A stretch of 28,849 nt of DNA from an uncultured Actinomyces sp. (GTDB taxonomy: Bacteria > Actinomycetota > Actinomycetes > Actinomycetales > Actinomycetaceae). Shown here piece by piece: positions 6,150-12,949 of the stretch. The position numbers were made by a program, and so were the translations under genes. Below the pieces are notes generated by a model. It did no database searches. It was given only the letters and a program-made list of their open reading frames with translations, and was not told the origin of the DNA. The DNA lies in the NCBI GenBank assembly GCA_937926195.1, contig CALEXZ010000174.1, forward strand, positions 1 through 28,849, in the 5' to 3' direction. Every line of letters begins with the position of its first letter. Positions within the stretch are counted from its first letter, which is position 1.

Positions 6150-8630
6150 TCAGCGCGGCAGGCCGGCGGGAAGGGCGTGGCGCGACACCAGGTGCAGGCG
6201 GCGGGTGGGACGCGTCATCGCCACGTACAGGTCGCCCGGGCTGCGCTCTCCCACGGCCTGGGCCTCCACGAGGACGACCGTGTCGAACTCCAGGCCCTTG
6301 CTCGTCACCGGGGACATGACCGCCAGCCGGGCGCGCAGCACGTCGCCTCCCGGTGCCTGCATGGCGGCGGCCAGAACCTCCTCCTCAGCCAGCAGGGCGG
6401 CCACCGCCGTCGGGTCGGGGGCGATGACGGCCAGGCGTCCGCCCCCGGTGCCGATACTCGCGTCCAGGGCCGCGGACTCCTCGGCGACCACCCGGCGCAG
6501 CGCCTCGGCCCAGGCCGCCTCGTCCAGGTCCTGGCCGGACAGGTCCGTGACCGCCAGGCAGTCCTCGAGGTCGCGCACCGACCTCACCGGGTAGACCGGC
6601 GGGTGGCCCTGCGCCGTCGCCACCGACTCCGCGGCCGCCATGACGGTCGCGGGCGTGCGGTAGCAGACGGTGAGCACCTCCTCGTGCAGGGGCGTCGAGC
6701 CGGGGTCCGGTGCGCCCCGGCGTCGGCCCCGCGCCCCCCGGCCGCCGGACGAGGTGCCGGCCCCGGATCCCGCGCCGGGCGCCTGGGTGCCCAGGGCGGA
6801 CAGGACCTGCGCCCAGGAGGCGGGGGCCTGCGGCCCCGAGTACTGGGCCAGGTCCCCGACGACGGTGAAGGAGCGCACCGGGCAGCGCCGGGCCAGGGCC
6901 CGCCAGGCCATCGCCCCCAGCTCCTGCGCCTCGTCGACGACGACGTGCCCGTAGGTCCACGTCCGGTCCGCGCGCGCCCGCTCCGCCAGCGTGAGCGAGG
7001 GGCCCGTGTCCGCCATACGGTCCGCGAGCATCTCCGCGGTCACCATGCCCTGGCCCAGGTCCTGCGAGGCGATGGCCTCAGCGGCGTAGGACACGAGCTC
7101 CTCACGGCGCCGCGCCTCCAGGCGGGCGCGCTGGGCCTGGGCGTCCTCGCTCGGGCCGAGCAGCTCGCTGAGCTCGTCAAGGAGGGGCACGTCCGCGCTC
7201 GTGAGCGCCGAGCCCGCCGGGCGCGCCAGCAGCGCGCGCTCCTGGGCGCTGAGCTCGGGCGCCAGGCGCTCCAGCAGCGCAGGGCGGGCCCACAGGCGCT
7301 CCAGCAGACCCACGGGCGTCGTCGGCATCCAGCACAGGTTGATCTCCCGGCGCGCGTCGCGCGCGGTGCGGATGTCCTCACGGATCCACGCGCGCGTGTC
7401 CGCGTCCGAGGCGTCCTGGCGGGTGATGCGCGCGTACTGGTCGGTCAGACGCTCCAGCAGCCACAGCACGAAGGTCTCGCGGGCGAGGTTGTGGGGACGG
7501 CCCGAACGGCGCGCCCGGCTCATCGCCTCCGTCACGTCCGCCGGACGCAGGCTCAGGCGCACCCCCTGGACGACGATCTCGCGCGGGCCCTGCGGCACCC
7601 GCTGCAGGTCGCGCACGGCGCGCCTGAGGACCTCGACCCACAGGGCCCGGCCCTTGACCTCGTGCGCCAGCGGCTCCTCGACGGCGCTCGCCCGCACGCC
7701 CGGGACGAGGTCGCCGACCGTCGTGGCCACCACCCCGGTCTCACCCAGGGAGGGCAGCACCTGCTCGACGTAGCGCAGGAAGGTCCGCGAGGGACCCACG
7801 AGCAGCACACCGGAGCGCTCCAGCCGGGCGCGCTCGGAGTAGAACAGGTAGGCGACGCGGTGCAGCGCCACCGCCGTCTTGCCCGTGCCCGGGCCGCCCT
7901 GGACGACGAGCACGCCCTTGCCGTCGCTGGTGACGATGCGGTCCTGCTCCGCCTGGATCGTGGCGACGATGTCACCCATGCGCCCGTCGCGCGCGGCGCT
8001 CATGGCGGCGATGAGCGCGCCCTCGCCCTGCAGCCCCTGGGCGGCGAGGCGGGTGCCGTCCGCCGCGCCGTCAGCGAGGGAGGCGACGTCGATGACCTCG
8101 TCCTCCAGCCCGATGACACGCCGCTGACGGGTGTCGATGTGGCGTCGGCGCACCAGGCCCATCGTCTCGCGGGCCGTGGCCTGGTAGAAGGCACGGGCCA
8201 GCGGGGCGCGCCAGTCGAGGACGACCTCGCGGTGGCGCTCGTCCTGAAGACCGGTGCGCCCCACGTAGTGACGCCTGCCGCCGTCCGTGACGGGACCGCT
8301 GGACACCGCCCCCGCCGCCTCGACGGCCTCCGGGGACAGGTCCATGCGCCCGAAGACGAGGCGGTCCTCAACGCCCTCCAGCGAGGAGATGAGGGTGGAG
8401 TAGTGGACCGCGTAGGCGTCGCGCTCCCCGCGGGACTGGTGGGTGCCGCTCGCGCCGGCCGCCTCGGTGCCCGCCAGGGCCCGCCGGGCCGCCTCAAACT
8501 GGCGGTCGAGCTCACCGTAGGCGGTGTCGACGACCCGCTGCTCGGCCTGCACCTGCCGGTCCCGTACCGAGTCGGCACCGCCGGCACGCTCACCGTCGGG
8601 AAGGCAGCTGGTCTGGGGGGAGTGGGTCAC
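6150..8630 (-). CDS. helD: HelD-like RNA polymerase recycling ATPase (UvrD/Rep superfamily 1 helicase fold)
   Basis: HelD proteins bind stalled or post-termination RNA polymerase and use ATP to release it from nucleic acid. This 826-residue protein has the typical layout: an N-terminal coiled coil (about 26-55, VQAEQRVVDTAYGELDRQF), a Q-like motif (IQAEQDRIV) before Walker A GGPGTGKT at 245-252, a long insertion between the motor halves, Walker B VVVDEAQE at 563-570, and C-terminal helicase motifs VTSKGLEFD and YVAMTRPTRRL. A Gly/Arg/Ser-rich low-complexity stretch at 615-648 interrupts the second motor domain. The GTG at 8630 was chosen because the coiled coil starts soon after it; a GTG at 8687, inside the 32-bp palindrome, would add 19 residues. 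A true DNA helicase role is the alternative, but the N-terminal coiled coil favours HelD. Confidence 0.85.
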   Translation of the reverse strand: MTHSPQTSCLPDGERAGGADSVRDRQVQAEQRVVDTAYGELDRQFEAARRALAGTEAAGASGTHQSRGERDAYAVHYSTLISSLEGVEDRLVFGRMDLSPEAVEAAGAVSSGPVTDGGRRHYVGRTGLQDERHREVVLDWRAPLARAFYQATARETMGLVRRRHIDTRQRRVIGLEDEVIDVASLADGAADGTRLAAQGLQGEGALIAAMSAARDGRMGDIVATIQAEQDRIVTSDGKGVLVVQGGPGTGKTAVALHRVAYLFYSERARLERSGVLLVGPSRTFLRYVEQVLPSLGETGVVATTVGDLVPGVRASAVEEPLAHEVKGRALWVEVLRRAVRDLQRVPQGPREIVVQGVRLSLRPADVTEAMSRARRSGRPHNLARETFVLWLLERLTDQYARITRQDASDADTRAWIREDIRTARDARREINLCWMPTTPVGLLERLWARPALLERLAPELSAQERALLARPAGSALTSADVPLLDELSELLGPSEDAQAQRARLEARRREELVSYAAEAIASQDLGQGMVTAEMLADRMADTGPSLTLAERARADRTWTYGHVVVDEAQELGAMAWRALARRCPVRSFTVVGDLAQYSGPQAPASWAQVLSALGTQAPGAGSGAGTSSGGRGARGRRRGAPDPGSTPLHEEVLTVCYRTPATVMAAAESVATAQGHPPVYPVRSVRDLEDCLAVTDLSGQDLDEAAWAEALRRVVAEESAALDASIGTGGGRLAVIAPDPTAVAALLAEEEVLAAAMQAPGGDVLRARLAVMSPVTSKGLEFDTVVLVEAQAVGERSPGDLYVAMTRPTRRLHLVSRHALPAGLPR

Positions 8631-8675
8631 GTGATCTCGCTGACTGGGCTCGGGATCCGCCCGGGGCGCCCGGGG

Positions 8676-8707
8676 GGACGGCCGCACGCGCGCGCGTGCG
8701 GCCGTCC
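8676..8707. repeat. Perfect 32-bp palindrome at the helD promoter
   Basis: The left arm GGACGGCCGCACGCG (8676-8690) and the right arm CGCGTGCGGCCGTCC (8693-8707) are exact reverse complements. The central CG is also self-complementary, so all 32 bp are symmetric. It lies immediately downstream of the candidate helD -10 box. Neither side has a T-tract, so a normal terminator is unlikely. It could be an operator or a stable 5' hairpin in the helD mRNA. Confidence 0.85.
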
Positions 8708-8713
8708 ATTATG
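8708..8713 (-). promoter_or_regulatory. Candidate helD -10 box
   Basis: CATAAT on the minus strand differs from the TATAAT consensus at one base and stands out in very GC-rich DNA. Transcription would begin about 7 nt downstream, inside the 32-bp palindrome. No good -35 hexamer is visible. Confidence 0.45.
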
Positions 8714-8752
8714 GTCCGAGTCGGGGCCTCGTGCGGACGCCGACGGCGAACA

Positions 8753-8787
8753 CCCCACCGTGGCCGGGCAACGGCCGTGCGGTGGGG
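8753..8787 (+). repeat. Interrupted stem-loop upstream of the PAC2 gene
   Basis: CCCCACCG (8753-8760) pairs with CGGTGGGG (8780-8787). Inside it, GGCCG (8762-8766) pairs with CGGCC (8772-8776) around the loop GGCAA. This gives 13 bp with a small internal loop. It may be a leader RNA structure or operator; no function is known. Confidence 0.55.
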
Positions 8788-8904
8788 GACCGCGTCGGGC
8801 GCGGACGGGAACAGCGCGGGCCCGGACGGTGTTGCAGCACCGAGTGCCTCCGCCGGACGGCGGGGGAGGGGCGACCATGCGCCACGGCGCGGAAGGAGGG
8901 CAGG

Positions 8905-9819
8905 ATGCGACCCCTGTACAGCGTGGAGCACCCGTGGGACGCCCCCGTGCGCCCGCGCGTCCTGCTCTACCAGCTCGACGGCGCCATGGACGCCGGCCAC
9001 GCGGGCCGCCTCGCCGTCGAGCAGCTGCTCATGACCCTGCCCTCCGAGCGCCTGGCCACCTTCGACACCGACGCGCTCGTCGACTACCGGGCCCGTCGCC
9101 CCATGATGGTCTTCGACACCCACTCCTACGTCGCCGTCGAGGTGCCCGAGCTCGTCCTGGACCTGCTGCAGGACGACGAGGGTCGGGACCTGCTGCTGCT
9201 GCACGGCGCCGAGCCGGACTACCGCTGGGAGGAGGTCGTCGGGGCGGTCACCCACCTCGCCCTGACGATGGGGGTGGAGCAGACGGTGGCCATGGCCGGC
9301 ATGCCCATGGCCGTGCCCCACACGCGAGCGCCCTACGTCCACTACCACGGCAACCGTCCCGAGGCCCTGCCCGAGCAGCCCGACTTCTTCGGACGGGTCG
9401 AGTTCCCCGGTGCCATGAGCGGGATGCTTGAGCTGCGCCTGGGGCAGGCCGGGCTCGACTCGCGCGGCCTGACCGTCTCGATCCCGCACTACGTGGCCCG
9501 TGAGGACTACCCGGCGGGCGCCGCCGCCCTCCTGTCCGCCGTGGCGGAGACCACCGGCCTCGCCCTGCCCCTGGGGGACCTGGAGGCCGCCGCCGCTGTC
9601 AACCGGGCGGAGATCGACGCCGAGGTCATCGCTCAGCCCGAGATCGCCGCCGTCGTCACCGCCCTGGAGACCCAGTACGACACCTACGCGCCCCCGCGTG
9701 CCGACACCGACGAGTTCTCCCGCCTGCTCGACGTGCCCACGGCGGAGGAGATCGGGGCCCGCCTGGAGGCCTTCCTGGAGGCCAACGACGCCGCGGAGGA
9801 GGGCCCCCAGGGACGCTGA
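8905..9819 (+). CDS. PAC2 family protein (proteasome assembly chaperone-like)
   Basis: The 304-residue protein resembles the actinobacterial PAC2 family, named after eukaryotic proteasome assembly chaperone 2; the bacterial role is not established. Supporting segments are the N-terminal VLLYQLDGAMDAGHAG, TFDTDALVDYRARRP, LLLLHGAEPDYRWEE, VAMAGMPMAVPHTRAP and the C-terminal half with the SIPHYVAREDYPAGA stretch, followed by a helical tail. The ATG at 8905 was chosen because GGAAGGAGGG lies directly upstream; the frame is open further upstream to 8731 but without a comparable site. It is transcribed divergently from helD and converges on the spermidine-synthase-like gene. No proteasome gene is in this window. 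Confidence 0.8.
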   Translation: MRPLYSVEHPWDAPVRPRVLLYQLDGAMDAGHAGRLAVEQLLMTLPSERLATFDTDALVDYRARRPMMVFDTHSYVAVEVPELVLDLLQDDEGRDLLLLHGAEPDYRWEEVVGAVTHLALTMGVEQTVAMAGMPMAVPHTRAPYVHYHGNRPEALPEQPDFFGRVEFPGAMSGMLELRLGQAGLDSRGLTVSIPHYVAREDYPAGAAALLSAVAETTGLALPLGDLEAAAAVNRAEIDAEVIAQPEIAAVVTALETQYDTYAPPRADTDEFSRLLDVPTAEEIGARLEAFLEANDAAEEGPQGR

Positions 9820-9831
9820 GCACCGGGCTGC

Positions 9832-9872
9832 CCCTGCCTCGCAGGGCCTGCCGCGCTCAGGGGCGCGGCAGG
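9832..9872. terminator. Paired hairpins at a convergent gene junction
   Basis: CCCTGC-ctc-GCAGGG (9832-9846) is followed directly by CCTGCCGCG-(8 nt)-CGCGGCAGG (9847-9872). They lie between the convergent PAC2 and spermidine-synthase-like genes, and the second loop holds the latter's stop codon. There is no T-tract, but the position fits a bidirectional terminator. Confidence 0.45.
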
Positions 9873-10687
9873 GCCGGGTCGTCCAGGGCCCAGGTGCGCA
9901 CCGGCAGCGGCAGGCGCCGCACCGCCCGGTCCACCTCCTGCACCTGCTCGGCCCTCAGGGCCCGGCGCCCGGCCACGACGACGAGGTTGCCGCGGCGCCT
10001 GCCCCGGGCGCAGGCCGCGTCCGCCACCACCAGCCCGTCACCGAAGACCCGGCGCACCGCCTCCAGCTCTGAGCCCGCCTGCGAGCGAGGCAGGGAGGGC
10101 ATGTTCGCCAGGAGCACGCCGCCCGGTGCCAGCGCGCGGCGGCACGCCGCGAGGAAGTCCTCGGTGCGGCACGGTGCGGGTACCTGGCCGGCCGCGAAGA
10201 CGTCACGCACGACGACGTCCCACTCACCCTCACGCAGCGACGGCGCCACCTGGGCGGCGTCGCCCACACGGATCCGCAGCCTGGGCGAGTGCGGCAGGTC
10301 GAACCACTCGCGCACCCGCTGGGCCAGCAGGGCGTCGATCTCGACCGCCAGCTGGGTCGAGCCCGGACGCAGGCACTCCCACGCCCGGGCGAGCGCGCAG
10401 CCCGCCCCGCCCAGGTGCACCGCCCGCACCCGGGCGCCGGGGCGCAGGACGTCGAGGACCGCGTTCATCTGCTGCTGGTACTCGAATTCCAGGTGCGCAG
10501 GGTCCTCCAGGTCGATCCACGAGGACTCGGTGCCGTCGAGCAGGAGGAGGATCCCGCTGTCGCGCCTGACCAGCTGCGCTGTCCCCGTCGACGTGGGCAC
10601 CGGCTCCACCGGCAGCGACGCCAGGCAGGGCGCCGGTCCCAGCCCGGCCGACCTGCCCCGGCTGCGCCTGCTGCTTCGTCCCGCCAC
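9857..10687 (-). CDS. Spermidine synthase-like protein (Rossmann methyltransferase fold)
   Basis: The 276-residue protein has the layout of spermidine synthase-like proteins: an N-terminal beta region ending SSWIDLEDPAHLEFEY (55-70), a glycine-rich loop HLGGAGCALAR at 91-101, an acidic residue after strand 2 (E116 in LAVEID), GDA at 142-144 and RDVF at 161-164 where aminopropyltransferases carry their catalytic acidic loop. The polyamine-binding residues are not clearly conserved, so it could instead be a methyltransferase or a non-polyamine enzyme. The first 20 residues are basic. The GTG at 10687 is preceded by TAACGT with a 6-nt gap and no ribosome site, so the mRNA is probably leaderless. 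It is divergent from dinB, with only 23 bp between start codons. Confidence 0.72.
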   Translation of the reverse strand: MAGRSSRRSRGRSAGLGPAPCLASLPVEPVPTSTGTAQLVRRDSGILLLLDGTESSWIDLEDPAHLEFEYQQQMNAVLDVLRPGARVRAVHLGGAGCALARAWECLRPGSTQLAVEIDALLAQRVREWFDLPHSPRLRIRVGDAAQVAPSLREGEWDVVVRDVFAAGQVPAPCRTEDFLAACRRALAPGGVLLANMPSLPRSQAGSELEAVRRVFGDGLVVADAACARGRRRGNLVVVAGRRALRAEQVQEVDRAVRRLPLPVRTWALDDPALPRP

Positions 10688-10693
10688 AGGGGC

Positions 10694-10703
10694 ACGTTAG
10701 CCT
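10694..10703. promoter_or_regulatory. Overlapping divergent -10 boxes (spermidine-synthase-like gene / dinB)
   Basis: On the minus strand TAACGT occupies 10699-10694, 6 nt before the GTG at 10687. On the plus strand TAGCCT occupies 10698-10703, 7 nt before the dinB ATG. The two hexamers share 2 bp, and both start codons lie at the expected transcription start distance. Confidence 0.5.
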
Positions 10704-10710
10704 GAGGCGC

Positions 10711-11940
10711 ATGAGCCGGGCACCCAGGAACGAGGCCGCGCGCCGCTCCTGGGGCGAGGACGACTCCGCCACGAACATCCTGCACGTCGACATGGACGCC
10801 TTCTTCGCGGCCGTCGAGCTGCGCGAGCACCCCGAGCTGCGAGGACGGCCCGTCGTCGTCGGGGGCGCCGACGGGCGCGGCGTCGTCTCCGCCGCCTCCT
10901 ACGAGGCACGCGCCTGGGGCGTGTCCTCCGCCATGAGCATGGCCGAGGCGATGCGGCGCTGCCCCCAGGCCGTCGTTCTGCCCGTGCGCCACGGCGTCTA
11001 CAGCCGGGTCTCCGCCCAGGTCATGGAGGTCCTGGGCGAGGTCACGCCCCTGCTGGAGCGCGTGAGCATCGACGAGGCCTTCCTCGACGTCACCGGCTCC
11101 CGACGGCGCATGGGCAGCCCGGTGCGGATCGGCCGCTGGGTGCGTGCCGAGGTGCGCCGCCGCCTCGACCTGCCCGCGAGCGTGGGCATCGCCGCCACCA
11201 AGTTCGTCGCCAAGCTTGCCTCCGCCCACGCCAAGCCCGACGGCCTGCTCCTCGTGCCCGCCGACGCCACCCAGGACTTCCTCGACGTCCTGCCGGTGGG
11301 CGCCATGTGGGGGGTGGGGGACAAGAGCGCCCGGGCGCTCGAGCACTGGGGCATCACCGACGTGCGCACCCTGGCCGCCACCGACGTGCGCCGCCTGGAG
11401 AGGATCCTCGGCGCCGCCGCCGCCCGCCACCTGCACGACCTGTCCCACGGCATCGACCCCCGCCCCGTGAGGGTGCACCGTGAGGAGAAGAGCGTGGGCA
11501 CCGAGTCCACCTTCTTCGACACGCTCACCGAGCGCGAGGACGCCCGGCGCGTCCTGCTCGACCAGTCCCACCAGTGCGCGGCCCGCCTGCGCCAGGGCGG
11601 AACCCGCGCACGCACCGTCGTGCTCAAGGCCCGCGGGGCGGACTTCGTGACGGTGACGCGCTCGCGGACGCTCGGCGCCCCGACCGACCTCGCCCGGGAC
11701 CTCTTCGCCGTCGTCGAGGCGCTCTTCGAGGCGCTGCCCACCCCGGCGGGCGGCTTCCGCCTGCTGGGAGTGCGGGTGGAGGGACTGTCACGTGAGGGCG
11801 ACGGCGTCCAGCTGTCCCTGGACGACGACGAGCGACGCGGCGCCCCCGAGCGGGCGGCCGACGCCGTGCGGGCACGCTGGGGCCGCGGAGCGGTGGCGCC
11901 CGCCAGCCTCCTGCGCCCACCCTCGCCGTCCGAGGAATGA
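10711..11940 (+). CDS. dinB: DNA polymerase IV (Y-family, translesion)
   Basis: DinB is an error-prone polymerase that copies past damaged bases. The 409-residue protein has the metal-binding motif HVDMDAFFAAVE with D27 and F32 as probable steric gate, the fingers motif SYEARAWGV (63-71), and SIDEAFLDV with D121 and E122. Helix-hairpin-helix DNA binding and little-finger domains follow. QLSLDD near the C-terminus fits a beta-clamp binding motif. The catalytic residues are intact. The first 20 residues are a polar extension. A TAGCCT box 7 nt before the ATG and no ribosome site suggest a leaderless mRNA. No LexA-like SOS box is visible in the 23-bp divergent gap. A strong hairpin follows the gene. 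Confidence 0.93.
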   Translation: MSRAPRNEAARRSWGEDDSATNILHVDMDAFFAAVELREHPELRGRPVVVGGADGRGVVSAASYEARAWGVSSAMSMAEAMRRCPQAVVLPVRHGVYSRVSAQVMEVLGEVTPLLERVSIDEAFLDVTGSRRRMGSPVRIGRWVRAEVRRRLDLPASVGIAATKFVAKLASAHAKPDGLLLVPADATQDFLDVLPVGAMWGVGDKSARALEHWGITDVRTLAATDVRRLERILGAAAARHLHDLSHGIDPRPVRVHREEKSVGTESTFFDTLTEREDARRVLLDQSHQCAARLRQGGTRARTVVLKARGADFVTVTRSRTLGAPTDLARDLFAVVEALFEALPTPAGGFRLLGVRVEGLSREGDGVQLSLDDDERRGAPERAADAVRARWGRGAVAPASLLRPPSPSEE

Positions 11941-11988
11941 GCGGGAACCGTCCGAGGAGCGGGTGAGGGGCGGGGGAGCCGGGTGCGG

Positions 11989-12038
11989 ACGGTGGCGGGA
12001 CGATCGGGTCCCGCCACCGTGAGGAACGCGTTTTCCTC
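11989..12038 (+). terminator. dinB terminator (two hairpins)
   Basis: ACGGTGGCGGGAC (11989-12001) and GTCCCGCCACCGT (12008-12020) form a perfect 13-bp stem with a 6-nt loop. A smaller stem GAGGAA/TTCCTC (12021-12026 and 12033-12038) with TTTT in its loop region follows directly. This is the best terminator downstream of dinB. Confidence 0.7.
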
Positions 12039-12061
12039 AGGTGCGGGCCAGCGCCTATCCT
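12033..12061 (+). promoter_or_regulatory. Candidate promoter of the DUF3040 gene
   Basis: TATCCT (12056-12061) is a good -10 box, with TTCCTC (12033-12038) as a weak -35 at 17-bp spacing. GCGCC and GGCGC flank the -10 symmetrically (12051-12055 and 12063-12067), which could mark an operator. The leader would be about 58 nt. Confidence 0.4.
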
Positions 12062-12125
12062 GGGCGCACCGGCGTCCGTGCCGGAGAGCACAGAGCGTGG
12101 GGCAGCCCGCAGAAGGAGGGGGACC

Positions 12126-12506
12126 ATGGCACTGTCCGAGCGTGAGCAGCAGGTGCTGCGCGACCTCGAGGAACAGCTCCACGCCGACGACCCTGAGCTC
12201 GCCAGCTCGATCCAGCAGGCCTCCAGGACGGTCGGGCGGCCCTCTCCCCGGCACGTGGGTGCCGGGGTGGCGCTCGTGCTCACCGGCCTGGCCGTGGTCG
12301 TGGGCGGCGTCGCCGTCGGCCGCGGCCCGGTCTCCATGCTCGTGGGCGTGGCTGGCTTCGCGCTGGCCGTGTGGGGCGTGACCCTCATGCTCACCCGCAC
12401 CCAGGCTCCCGCAGCACGCGGCGCACGGCGTCCCGCCCGGCAGACGGGCGGCTTCATGCAGCGCCAGGCCGAGCGCTGGGAGCGTCGCCGCGAGGACAAC
12501 CGCTGA
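12126..12506 (+). CDS. DUF3040 domain membrane protein
   Basis: The 126-residue protein starts with the conserved DUF3040 N-terminus MALSEREQQVLRDLEEQLHADDP, followed by two hydrophobic segments (about 43-62 and 66-86) and a basic, arginine-rich tail. DUF3040 proteins are small actinobacterial membrane proteins of unknown function, often found just upstream of mraZ, as here. The ATG at 12126 has an AAGGAGGGGG ribosome site; the frame is open upstream to 12078 without one. It is separated from mraZ by 443 bp containing a terminator, so it is probably its own transcription unit. Confidence 0.85.
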   Translation: MALSEREQQVLRDLEEQLHADDPELASSIQQASRTVGRPSPRHVGAGVALVLTGLAVVVGGVAVGRGPVSMLVGVAGFALAVWGVTLMLTRTQAPAARGARRPARQTGGFMQRQAERWERRREDNR

Positions 12507-12531
12507 GCCGCGCCCGCGGCGCCCCCACCGT

Positions 12532-12633
12532 CCTCCACCCCGCCCCCCCACGTCCCTCCACCCTGTCCTCTCCACTCTCCTCCACCCACGCCCTCCACGT
12601 CCCTCCACCCACGCCCTCCACGCATCCCTCCAC
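12532..12633. repeat. Seven CCTCCAC repeats in a polypyrimidine tract
   Basis: Exact CCTCCAC copies start at 12532, 12555, 12579, 12592, 12602, 12615 and 12627; the last five are 10-13 bp apart. Within them a 21-bp unit at 12579-12599 is repeated exactly at 12602-12622. The reverse complement GTGGAGG equals the first MraZ box at 12890-12896. The run may be a regulatory array or simple low-complexity DNA. Confidence 0.8.
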
Positions 12634-12693
12634 CCGCGCCCCTCGCGCGTGTGTCCGCGGAGAGAGAACGACCGCGCGACCCGTCCCCTCCGA

Positions 12694-12735
12694 GCGTCCC
12701 CGCCATCCGAGAGATGGCGGGGACGCCGCCGTTTT
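12694..12735 (+). terminator. Intrinsic terminator upstream of mraZ
   Basis: A 14-bp perfect stem, GCGTCCCCGCCATC (12694-12707) with GATGGCGGGGACGC (12713-12726) around the loop CGAGA, is followed by CGCCGTTTT. It probably ends the DUF3040 transcript and insulates the dcw cluster. Confidence 0.75.
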
Positions 12736-12883
12736 CAGGTGTTTCCCGGGCGTTCCCACACCCCTGCGACAACGCGTCGACGGCTCTGTGACGCGCCCGG
12801 TCCTCCACGGCGCTCCACCCGGGAGATCGTTGAAATCGTGCGGCTCGTGACGCAGCTGTGATCGCACTCGACGATCGCCGTGG

Positions 12884-12923
12884 CTGAAAGTGGAGGAGAG
12901 TGGGGTACTGTGGAGCGCGCTGG
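12884..12923 (+). promoter_or_regulatory. mraZ promoter overlaid by a MraZ operator
   Basis: CTGAAA (12884-12889) and TACTGT (12906-12911) are candidate -35 and -10 boxes with 16-bp spacing. GTGG occurs at 12890, 12900 and 12910, and CTGG at 12920, an exact 10-bp period. MraZ proteins are known to bind direct repeats of a TGG core spaced about one helical turn apart in their own promoter. Boxes covering the promoter predict autorepression. Confidence 0.75.
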
Positions 12924-12949
12924 GGCGACGAGGGGAAGGAGTGGTCCAG

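Larger units (their letters stand above)
12507..12949. other. Non-coding region between the DUF3040 gene and mraZ
   Basis: No gene is supported in these 443 bp. From left to right it holds a polypyrimidine tract with repeated CCTCCAC (to about 12633), a strong intrinsic-terminator hairpin (12694-12735), a stretch with one further CCTCCAC (12802-12808), and the mraZ promoter with its GTGG boxes and leader. Open frames here are biased by the pyrimidine tract and have no ribosome site. Confidence 0.7.

Noticed and set aside
5940..9431. Very long open frame (1163 codons) on the plus strand opposite fadD and helD
   Set aside because: It is antisense to two genes with clear catalytic motifs; its product is Arg/Gly/His-rich low complexity, typical of shadow frames in GC-rich DNA.
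10688..10710. SOS (LexA) box expected near dinB
   Set aside because: No palindrome resembling an actinobacterial LexA site (GAAC-N4-GTTC type) is present in the gap.
12532..12633. CCTCCAC repeats considered as a CRISPR array
   Set aside because: The units are only 7 bp (one 21-bp duplication), the spacing is 10-24 bp without unique spacers of constant length, and no cas genes are nearby.
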